A DNA stretch of 64,000 bases, from contig NC_079880.1 in assembly GCF_029227915.1 (NCBI RefSeq), positions 14,462,001 to 14,526,000 of the forward strand. Direction: 5' to 3'. Each line of letters starts with the position of its first letter. Positions within the stretch are counted from its first letter, which is position 1. Positions 17,701 to 28,000 of the stretch are shown here, piece by piece. The notes beneath the pieces were generated by a model. It was not told the origin of the DNA, ran no database searches, and was given only the letters and a program-made list of their open reading frames with translations. The DNA is from Hydractinia symbiolongicarpus (Eukaryota > Cnidaria > Hydrozoa > Anthoathecata > Hydractiniidae). A program made the position numbers and the translations under genes.

Positions 17701-17715
17701 ATGGCAGTGAGATGA
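11730..17715 (+). CDS. Small single-pass membrane protein, 104 residues, unknown family
   Basis: Three exons join in phase: 11730-11803 (ATG at 11730), 16236-16341 and 17581-17715 (TGA). All junctions have GT-AG ends. The product has a basic and acidic N-terminus (MNEENESRSKKSLPALS), then one hydrophobic span of about 25 residues (FVLAHFFLLFFVSFVIGVLF) at residues 28-50. A polar C-terminal domain of about 50 residues follows, with FDWSRVKANT and a possible N-glycosylation site NET. A positive N-terminus before the span suggests N-in/C-out topology. I do not recognise the family. An AATAAA signal at 17840-17845 fits its 3' end. The 4.4-kb first intron contains a LINE relic. The gene is predicted only from phase-compatible splicing, so exon 1 could belong to something else. 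Confidence 0.55.
12040..12175 (+). repeat. Dispersed repeat R1, copy a
   Basis: The words aggcgctaggtgaagtgaggt, tgcacgaaggta and agaagttatccatctacgctcaat recur with divergence at 32835-32990 and, more weakly, at 63085-63195. No coding or inverted-repeat structure was recognised. Confidence 0.6.
12971..14880 (-). pseudogene. CR1-like non-LTR retrotransposon relic
   Basis: Successive broken minus-strand frames line up in the order of a LINE ORF2. At 14449-14763: AKRSFEQKLAKNIKENLKAFYKYARSK. At 14043-14330: VPKEWLKENITPICKKGSK and SNSRPISLTSQICKVL. At 13624-13956: SDISQGSVLGSVVFIPYIND and FANDTKLFLK, the RT box with Y-A-D-D changed to F-A-N-D. At 12971-13351: the C-terminal RTHDFIPL-like and NEWNSLPEKAVSVN segments. 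Frameshifts, stops and loss of the catalytic aspartates make it dead. It sits antisense in intron 1 of the small membrane protein gene. Confidence 0.8.
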
Positions 17716-17839
17716 AGTTTGAGAAGTGTGTACAATGTATTATTTATATTTTTTAAACAATATTTTGTTGCAGCTCTTTACACCATCTTAGTCAACCATT
17801 TATAGAACATTTTGCCTAATCTTTATTCAGTACATACTT

Positions 17840-17845
17840 AATAAA
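17840..17845 (+). promoter_or_regulatory. Polyadenylation signal AATAAA
   Basis: Canonical hexamer 125 bp after the TGA of the small membrane protein gene. Confidence 0.5.
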
Positions 17846-17875
17846 TCTCCTTAGGTTTTTTTGTATGTTTTATTT

Positions 17876-18216
17876 CAGGGTGACCACGCCAAAAATCTGA
17901 AAAATCTAAAATTTAAATCAAAATTATTGATTCCTTCTAGAGTCTCCTGAAATTTTGTGTCATTTACATGTCATTTTTTGAGACATTTATTTTATGCATT
18001 TCATGGAGTGATTTTTCATTGTCACGTTTTGAAAATAGTTAACTAGTATGTAGCCTAGGATAGGCTTGATCTCTCGTAACTGATCATTTCCCCAAAGTTC
18101 TAAAATATGGAATAGTTTTTATACGTTTTTTAATACTTAAATGGTGACCCCAAAACTTCCTAAAGTCGTCTAAAATATCCTAAAAATTGTGAATTTTTAC
18201 ATCAATGGCCACCCTG
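17876..18216. mobile_element. Short inverted-repeat element with CAGGGTGRCCA ends
   Basis: Left end CAGGGTGACCA and right end TGGCCACCCTG are inverted copies with one mismatch. The interior holds repeats of the type cctaaaatatcctaaaaa. Related left ends occur at about 19013 (ggtgaccactcctcag) and 37943 (caggctgaccactcctcctt) without clear right ends. The terminal sequence is of a kind seen in hAT-like MITEs; no transposase. Confidence 0.65.
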
Positions 18217-19372
18217 AATTTGCTTGTTTTTGTTCTTATTGTTTGACATGGAAATGAAATAGTTTCTGTCCACAGGGACACTGTTAAATTTCGCATGTTG
18301 CGCATTGATGTCTATATTAGAAATGATTTTTTGCTTTAAAAACTTGTGCTTTAGCTTCTTGCATATTAAAGTTTTTTTAACATTTCTATAACCAAGCGTC
18401 AGTCTTAATGTCGTATTTCATCTAGGCATCTATTCTTGAGTAAGTGCCCAGCTTCAAATAGGCACCCGATTTGCGTGCTCAAAACTTTCAGCCGAGCTTA
18501 TAGTGCTCAGATTCTTTCAAAAACATTTTGCTCGTCGATTAGAAAAGCCTCAAATAACTCGTTCCTTTCCTCGTTTAAATAACCAGCGAAATATTTATGT
18601 GTGTGTCTTGAAAAGGCTGCAATGCAAGGCCTAAATACACTTAATGTCATGACCTAAACGTTTTTTTATATAAACAGGTCGGTGTTGGTTGAAATTATTA
18701 TTTATAAACATACAGCGTAGCCATTTTTGTTATTTATATGAAGTAGTAATATCTGTAGTTAGAATATCTGTGTAAAAAAACTTAAAATATAATGCAAAAT
18801 GTTGAAGAATACTGACATTAACGTTTGTACGTCATCAACGAATTTACAAGTCATTTTGCATTATAACAACAACATATATTTTCGTATGACATTTTTTTTT
18901 TCTTTTACATGTAAATTTTTGCAATAATAAATATCTTGGCGGTATGATTTGAATAAAAAAAATTGTTACTTGTAAAAAAGGTTTTCTTTATCTTCACCGA
19001 TTGTCCATTACTGTGGGTGACCACTCCTCAGAAAAAGCATTACTAAAAGGTTTTTACTAAAGTTTTTTATCCAATATGGAGCAAAACGTGTTATGTTGCT
19101 TCTTTTGTTAACGTTGTCAACGTGTTTTTAATTTTCGACAATTTTTGTCTTAAATTGGCCTGTGTCAAAATACCAAATTTTGCCATCCGCCATTAGAAGT
19201 TACAAATGGAGGCTTTACGTTAATCTGACGTTAGAAGCAGGGGGAGAGATCTGATGTTAGGAAGGAAAGGAGGCCAGGGGTGGACAAACATTGCATGCAG
19301 TCTATGCAATCATATTATCAAAAATGGTGAGATTCAACAACCAACCCTTACATGCAAAATAAACTTTACGAC

Positions 19373-19485
19373 ATGAATTTTTGCGAGGTTTTTCGCGAAA
19401 ATTTATGGATGTCGCGAAAATTTATTTTGGCGAATACGCTTTTTTGTTAGGAAAATTTATATTCTCTTGTCGCGAAAATGTATGA
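19373..19485. repeat. Cluster of TTCGCGAAAATTTAT-type motifs
   Basis: Four close copies of tcgcgaaaatttat or variants occur in about 110 bp. Related tcgcgaa/ttcgcgg words recur at 26170-26225 and 50700-50785, suggesting fragments of one dispersed family. Confidence 0.6.
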
Positions 19486-19740
19486 CATTAAATCACATAG
19501 GAAAACGCAACCTTCTTCCCAGCGCCTATCAAAAAAGAGACAACAGGTGCTAGAAACTAGGTTGAGGAAACGCCTCTGTAAATCTTATCCCTGGAGCTTT
19601 TTTTCGCTTGCTGATATGTACGTGCTACTATCGTGCTCGTCACATACAATCCTGGGAACGAGAGTGACTGTGAAAGGAACTGGTGTCGGAATTGAGACAA
19701 GAAAGTTAGTTAACATACTAATATGCACTAATAATATACA

Positions 19741-19827
19741 CAACCTCATTTCCAGGGCGCTCTTTCTGATAATCTTGGAAGACAAGAAGAAATGGAAAAG
19801 AGAAATAAAGCCCACGGGGTGAGGTTG
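19741..19827. mobile_element. Very short inverted-repeat element, CAACCTC family
   Basis: The 87-bp unit opens CAACCTCATTTCCAGGGCGCT and closes with an imperfect inverted copy (agcccacggggtgaggttg). The same ends bound units at 25399-25471 and 25604-25680. Confidence 0.6.
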
Positions 19828-21489
19828 CTAATACACCCCACAACCCCTTGATTTGATTAGATTTGATTTCTTTGCAAGATTTCATTCCATAAGTTTAAAT
19901 GAAATTATAGCATTCACATGTTTCCTTTTGTAGATCGTTAAAAAAGAGAAAAAGCATGACATTTTCAGCTGCTACGATTAGCTTAAAATTCCAATTACAT
20001 TGACGTCATCAAATTTACCATGAACCTGTTTGTTTTTATACATATATTCCAAGTTTTAAAACTTAAGCATAAATAATTCAAACACACGAACACAAATGTT
20101 TGGGCTTTTAATGAGCAAAATTCTCTGCAAATTCGGATTCCGTGCTAGGGACCAAAAATTAGTTCAAAATAGTGAATAAATTAATATAACAGCAAAGTTT
20201 TGGTTCAAGATAGGGAGAAGTTTAAACGTATTTTTGAGAACGAGAGTCAACTGTACAACTCTTCCGTAGAAGGATGGCATGTTAAGAAGCGCTTTTGATT
20301 GCTTTATGTCGTGGTGATATTTATGATTCAGTTTTAGAAAATTAAAAATAGACCGCGTAACAACATTAATTGTGGGGTCAGAACGAAATCAAATTAAATT
20401 AACGAATATCCAAACAATTACCGGAAAGGATGTTTATATTGTTTTCACTTCCGTTTCCGCAGAATCTCATTATCGAAAATGAGCTCTCCTCCTCTGGGTC
20501 TTCCAGTTTAATCTTCTAAAGTAAATATCCAACAAGCAACGTGTGAGCAGCGTTGAGCATGTATAGTACACAAACTTCAGCAACAATTAGAAAATTTTGT
20601 GTTGCTTAAAAAAATGGGTGTATTACACAAGAAAAACTATCCATAAGATCGTCTGTGTACGAACCATGTTTTGCATTTTAAAATCTCTAGGTACATTCTG
20701 TGTATGTTTGAGCAAGTCTTACGTGCTCTCACACAAACATATATCGCCCTCTTTAATTTTTTCGGTGAATTTTAAGAGTCTCTTAAAGGACACAAGAGCT
20801 TGTGAAAAGGTTTCGCCTAATAGTTAAAAATTGTAAAACAAAATTTCATATAGCAAAATTTACCAATAAAAGAGACAACCACTGAAAGCACAATATGGCT
20901 ACATTGAAAACACCGACCACAGAAATTCTGTTTCTACAACGAATTACCATGTTTCGCAAGCTACATTCCGTCCAAGAAATGGTTGTATGATAGTTAAACA
21001 AAAACATAGAAAGGTATGGAAAAAAGGTTGTCATACTAGTTTTAGACCATTTCACTCTTAGTAATTCGCGTGGCTTTCTTTTTCTTTTACTGATTAGCAC
21101 TGGGAACGAGGTTGTTCTATCTTTACGTTGTGACATAGTTAATTCCACATAATTTCCATTTCAATTTGTTTCCTGTGGCTTACTAAGTTCACTTAAGGGT
21201 GACACAGTTCTATAAACGGCAAGTAGGGAAAAACCAGGAAAAAAATTACGTAGTTAAAAAATTTATTTTGCTGAATCAATGACTAGAGGAAACTAAGCAA
21301 ATTTATCTTGAATTTTAAGTTATTGCTATGGTTGTTGATCAACAACAAAAAGAACAACGATATATATAGAGGTATATTTCTCTTGTTTCATTGTAAATAG
21401 TTTGGGGAGAGGGAGAGGATGTTAGGTTTGGCATTAGGGAGTCCCAAACGAGATGCCTGTGATAACACCTGTGTCTCTGGTGAAAACGC

Positions 21490-21570
21490 AACCTTCTCAG
21501 CGAGTCTCGTGGAAACGCCTACATCTCGGTGACTCTCGTGGAATTACCTACATCTCAGCATATCTCCCAC
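21490..21570. repeat. Tandem repeat, about 29-bp unit, 2.5-3 copies
   Basis: Units ttctcagcgagtctcgtgga, tctcggtgactctcgtggaa and a partial tctcagcatatctcc follow one another, each but the last ending in cctaca. Confidence 0.6.
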
Positions 21571-24500
21571 TACCAGCTATCATATTATTTTCTTCTAGTA
21601 TCTTTTAGCTTACTGGCATAAAATCCATAATGGCTACTGAAATTGCATAACTAAATTTGATAAATAAGCTTCCTATTCTAAAATGCCATACGCTGCTAAC
21701 CAGATTGTACAGAAAGAAGTGTCTATCTGGGAGCCTGGATTTACCACAGTCCTTTGCAGAATCTTTAGAGTCTGGGATAAGGAGAACACTAGTGTCCATG
21801 CCATGTGACCATTCCTCATACTGGCCTACCATCCTGTATTTGGATAAACATTGGGCTTCTACTGGCACTAGAGTACTGGATGCTACATCAAAAGTCAAGC
21901 CTTTCAACAGGTGTAAATGCTAGCTTTAGCGACCACAATTGTGTAGAGCTGTAGGTTCACCACCATGAGGCGACGCTGATAATATCATGATTTTTTAAAT
22001 ATTTTCACTGAGAACGCGTGTCTTTGCTATGTGGGAAACCTGTGGTTGATCATGGTAGATATTTTATCGTAGCTAAAACTATTATGTTTTTCTTGCTATT
22101 TTTTTTTTTTTTACTTTAAATACAAAGTGAATTTCCAATTAAATTCGGATTAAAATGTGACTTTATCTGAAAAGAACAAATTCTCAACTGACACGTCCAA
22201 AAAGTATAAATACATATAGGAGCAGCTGGAGGACTGGGGAAGATATAAACAAATATGATCGTCCATTCAGAGCAAACACAGAGGATCAGTTATATTTTGT
22301 TGTCAAAATGGAATTGGTGCGTCCTCGTAATTTATTTGAAAATCAATTTTGTTCGACTGACTTTTAGTCTCAATTTCTTGACTGTCGGTTTCTTCTGACT
22401 CGATCATGATGGCTTGGGAATGGCTTGAATACCTGAAGCAGCACAATGAATCGGTAATGAATGGATTTGACAAAACAGATATCACAGAAACTGTTAAGAA
22501 AGTAAATGAAGTTATTTAGTTGTTAACTTTATGATTTTTTTTATTTTACTGAATAAAATAATCTTTAAACTGACTCCTTTCAAACTTACGCGTTCCATTT
22601 ATTTTTGAACATAATTTAAGCAAAAAAATAGTTAGTTGGAAGTCCTAAATTGTCTTTACACTGCAAAATACTGGGCAAATAAAGAAGAATTCGTCAAAAA
22701 AAAATTTCGTCGGAAAAAAAAATTCGTTCTTAATAAATATAAGTCAAGAAGGCAGAAATTTGTCACTTTTTACCGACGACTTTTTTACCGATTAGGTAAC
22801 AGGGGAGTACATTACGAGTCTATTCACCTCTCCCCTCTCGAAAATGTTTTACCCAGATTTATCTGAAAACACGATAGCAAACAGAACACCCTGACAACTG
22901 CGATATAAACGGCGTGAAAACGTCTTAAACGGAAGTAAGCCTTAACTCAATAGACATTACGAGCTGGTTTATTCAACTGTTAAAATTTAGAGCGGTCATC
23001 TTGAGGTAGCTATCTGAGAATCACCACAACCCAATATTTGTGACAATGCAACGCTGTGTCAATTCCGGATCTGCTTAAGATCAAGCGAGATTTGGGTATA
23101 ATATACTAACCCGCTATAAAACTCAGACGAGGAGTGTTTTACAGAATCTCTGTAAATCGAGGTTGCCGAGTTGTAAAAATTTATCAGAGAAAACATTTTT
23201 CAACTTCTTTGCTAGGGTCTCCCATCTATTTTATGTTGTAATGTGTAGTATCTTCCAACAGGCCATGGGAAAGTACAATAAAGTAAATTAAATTGCTTAT
23301 GATAGCAAAAACTTAAATTAAAAAACTTACCACGAAAAATTCCCCTGTCCTAGAATTTATTATTAAAGTATTTAAAACATTTAATATCTACAAACCTAGC
23401 AACGAGTTAATTGTAATGAAGGTTATTAGGTGGAAGCAATAGAGTGTTCTTATCGCTTTCACCTAGTATAATAGCAACCTCGATCCCAGGGCTTCTTATC
23501 TCCTTTAAAAAAGAAACCGAAAATTAAAAATTATTGAACAGTCAACACTGCCTGGCCAATGCTACGTCGCAAGAGGTATAGCCTGGGTAAATACGCCAGG
23601 AAGGTTTCTACGTCAATCGAACTAAATTCACACCACGTCAAGTAAAGGTTTAAATTGCAGGACCGTATCACCAATTTTTTGCAATATCATTGGTTAATAT
23701 GCAATAAAATTAGGTGGAGGATGCGTCTTCAGCCTGATCTAGGGGGTTGTAATTTCAAAATATATCCCTGGCGCTTCGGCCTCCATTCATATTGGGGCCT
23801 TACCCAATGATAAGTAAAAAAAATACCATATTATTGGTTGGCTAAGTTACGACTGCTGAAGGATGATGATTAATTAATGACGTCTGCGTAATATAATTAT
23901 TTTTTCTTTGTGTGGATTGCCAAGTTATTTAGCCATTTAAAAATAAATTCAATTCATGTTGTAATTAACGTAGTTGTAAAAGAAACGCTTTGAAAACGTC
24001 AAGGGAAATGTTAGTATGAACGTACGAGGAAAGTCGTTTCATTTATAGCGAAGTAAAGAAATTAACAGGTAACGTCGTAATTTTTTTTCCAACTTTAAAA
24101 GAGCATATGATATCGCTATTGTTCCTGATATGTTGTTCTGTTTGTAATGTTTTTGTAATGACGAAACCGCAACAAGGTACTCACGATATCTATAAGCAGG
24201 TGCTTGTATACATACATCTTCTCTTCTCTTCTCTTCCGCTTCTCTTCTCATCCTTTTCAGGCATAATTAGCATTCATTTTATATTTAGGGGCGTTTTACA
24301 AGTCGAAAAGTGTACGCTTAACATCAAACCGACGTTTAGACTTTACGCCTTTTTTCCCTGTCCTAAATTGCAAGCCCTTGAAATACGCTCTAGTGGAGCT
24401 TACACGCAATAAAATAGTTCAAAAGAGTTTCATAAGATTCTCCAAAAAATCAACGAGTATAAAATATTTAAACGTTTGAAGGACTTTTTTCTGCTTTTCG

Positions 24501-25069
24501 ATTTAAGAATAACCTGGACCCTAGGCTTATTTTTCCTTTTTATATCATCTCGTCATTCAAGTTTAAGAAAAAGATAAAGGATCCCGGGGTCGAGGTTGGT
24601 TTGTAAATCATCCCTTTTAGGTAGAGGCAGGGCGGGGCGGGGCGGTGTGCGTGTTAAAAGGTACTCACTTTAGAAGAAATGAAATATTTTACGAGAATGT
24701 TTGCAACCGTTGGAATTGGGCTAAAAAGCAGTCTATACAAATTCAACAGTCATTTTTCTAACACAAAAATTCTTTCTGGTTAATTTTAGGCGTAAAAAAA
24801 AATTATTAAATAAATAAATATACAACACTTGTCAAAAGTAACAGTTTGCGAAAGTGAGAGCGATAGTGCTAAAAGTGGAAAACAGATAACAAATTTGGAA
24901 AAAAATTTTAGTCAAAACAGCCGTTTTTTCTAGGAGGATAGAGAAGTTGTCTTTCTTCATCTTGCTAAATTTCATGTACTGCATAAATGTCCCCCTACAT
25001 CCGCACAGTAAATATCCGAAATATTATTTCTAATTTAGATATCTGAAAGAAAAAAATTGGGAAAAGAAA

Positions 25070-28000
25070 ATGGATAAGTACAGGCATGATCAACCGGATG
25101 ATATTATCCTGAAAAGACAAGAGAGATTCCGAGAGCAGTAAGTAGCTGGTTTCTATGTGGCCACTTGTTTAAATCTTTCTCGACTGCGTAATTTATCAAG
25201 CTTTATATTTAACCTCGTTTTCTGTGTTTCTGGCTGGAGCCGTTCCTTGGTTGATAAAAATTCTATATACGAAAGTAATTTTTATTATTTGTGTATATAA
25301 CGGATATTTTTAAAATCTGCGATTAATTAAGCCCCATGATTTTTATAAAAAATATTACTATTCTCTTTATACGTGTGTATTATGAATAAGTTATAAAGCA
25401 ACCTCGTCTCCAGGAGTTTTTCCTGTTTGACTTTCACATCAGGCAACAAACTCTGAAAACGAGGATGGTTATGAAGCATAATTCCTCAAACTCAAGGCTA
25501 GTTGGATCTCTATTGCGTTCGTAAGAGGCCTCAGGAAACGAGGTTTACGAAAAGCAGGTTTAGATAATAGGTAAAAATTCAAATAAATCTTAATGTTGTT
25601 ACACAACCTCGTACCCAGAGCTTCTTAGGTTTCTTTATATCGGAACGTTACTTGATGTAGCACTGGGAAAGAGATTGGCTATCACAAACATAAAACTTTA
25701 TACTTTATAGCTGGTTAAAAATACAGGGTGGAATTGGCAACTTGAAATTCTACTGCAACCCTCTAACGGCCATTGGTTCGTTTGTTCTGGTATGGGCGTT
25801 GGTCATCTGGGCGTTTACAGATAATGACAGTCACCAGTTGTTGCAATCAGCAAAACAGTGGATCACAGATGTTTGGACATGGCTGTACATAGCTGATCAA
25901 TTTATATGGACAGGATTTGTTGTCTTTATCTATTTCAAGTGGGGACATTTAAAATTAGGTGAGCTTATTTGAAGGCTGATCAATTCATATCAATCACAGA
26001 TCTTTTCGAAAAGAGTACGAGGTTTTCGATATACACAAACCGTATGTACCTTGTGTTAGATGAAACGTAACATACATTTTTACACTTTCATTATAGCCAT
26101 ATATTTTCTGCACAGCTAACACAATTTGCTTACAGGCACGTGTGTAAATGTATCAGTATCTTGGAGTTAATTTTCGCGAGTTTTTTTGGGTCAATTTCGC
26201 AAAATTCAGTTACTGCGAAAAATATTAAGTAACTTCATACCGTCCTCCGTCATATCAAAAAGGCAAAATACCTGCGGACGAGGGTGATCTATAATAGATA
26301 TGTAATGGTCAATTTTAGCATTCTTTACTTCATTTTTCACCTACTGATAGCCCTGTGGTGGAACGTTCTCTTTCGGTGAGAAAGGTCTTGGGTTCAAACC
26401 CCAGCCAAGTCATGCCAAATGCTATAAATGTGTGAATCGATCCTTTCTACTTAGCGTTCTGCATGAGAATAGGAATGATATTTGAGGTGGCTGTCTAGTC
26501 GATCAAGTAAATATAGAACGCATACACTATTATATTCAAATGATCAGGTTTCTTCTGTTTCAGGCAAAGACGACGATCTCCCTAACTATGATGATTTATC
26601 CTACTTCGCAATGGTGTTTTGTACTGGGCTCAGTGCTGCAAAATATTACGCAGGAGTAAAGGAACCAATTGACCATTATACCTATAAAGGTTCCGAAGAC
26701 ATTTTAACATACTGGGGAAAGTATGAAGTGATTGCATCGTTGTGTTTTCGTTTTTTGTATATGAAACCGTGACGTTCTTGGTGATCGAGCCTGGGATGCT
26801 AGCTCTATTTTTCTATGGTCCAACTTTGTACAAAAACTGTGAATTTGCAGACTTATAAGTTCAAACTCCACAAATGTGGGAGTATCTTGTGATTTGCCAG
26901 CATGTGTGTAGTCTCTTTTAATCTGTGTTCAAAATTGTAGTTGGCTACTTTGTGTTAAGGATGCACGAAATAACAATGCCGGGGATATGTACGACAAATC
27001 CTTTGATTGTATGAGCTTCGTAGCCATATTTTCTGCGTTCACAATGGCTGCAATACTGCTTTATGTCGGACCTCTTGAAGAGTAATCTATTACTTCTTAC
27101 TACTAAGCGAATGCACAAAATAACAATTCGGAAAAACGTTTTGACGTACTAATGGCTAGTTTTAGACAATTGCTAGTCTCAGTTTTTATTATCACGTGTG
27201 TAAGCACCAGTTCTCAGTAATCAATACTTAACGTACCTAAAATATGTAGTATTTTAGTTGGCGACAATCTGATAACAAAATTATGACAGCAAATACTTGC
27301 ATGTATGTAATGTCAGTAGTTTTATCACTAACATGCTATTTTCTTATGGATTTTCAGGAATTCGTCAATGCAACAAGCGCAGAATGCCATCAATCTAACA
27401 CTTTTTCACTGGGGCATACACGGTTTTGCCATCTACACGCTCCCTGCCATACTTCTATCTTTTATGGCGTACAGAAAAGGATTACCCATCACAATGAGAA
27501 CAACTTTGTATCCACTTCTCGGGAAGAAAATAGAAGGAAGAGCTGGAGATCTGATAGATTTTGTATCTATCATTGACATCCTATTTGGTGTATCGGTTGG
27601 TTTGGCTATTGGTGCAAACATACTTAACAGTGGGTTGCACGAATCGTTTTCTAACTTTGATGTAGTTAGTGGGAATCAAATCGTGATTGTTTGGTCCCTA
27701 ACAGCAATTGCAACTGTATCAGTTTTATCTGGTTTGAATATGGGAATAAGACATTTATCTGTAATAAGTTTAGTAGCAGGTTAGTAGTGACGTTTGTACT
27801 TTTAGTGGTTGTCGTTTTTGTTGCTGTTGTTGTCGATCCCGCATGATTGTCGTTGCTGTTCTTGTTGTTGTTTTCGTTGTTGTTGTCGTTGTTGTTGTCG
27901 TTGTTGTTGTTTTTTTGTTGTTTTTGTTGTTATTGAATTGATAAGCAATGACCTTATGTTTTAGGAACATGTGTATTTTTGGTCATAATAGCTATCGAGG

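Larger units (their letters stand above)
18217..25069. other. Long intergenic region without genes, with small repeats
   Basis: No exon chain with compatible phase was found on either strand. Short open frames (21605-21923 on both strands, 19478-19822, 22406-22519) have no recognised motifs. Small repeats inside are listed separately. A GC-rich tract (gcggggcggggcgg) lies at about 24630-24650. Confidence 0.5.

Noticed and set aside
21605-21923. Overlapping open frames on both strands (about 100 and 88 codons)
   Set aside because: No domain, splice partners or codon-level signal; mutual overlap suggests chance.
22406-22519. Short plus frame beginning MMAWEWLEYLKQHNE
   Set aside because: Only 37 codons, no recognisable family or partner exon; perhaps a transposon scrap.
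27368-27970. Overlapping alternative frames in BCCT exon 4 and its intron (including poly-threonine)
   Set aside because: They are other-frame readings of the BCCT exon and of the GTT microsatellite.
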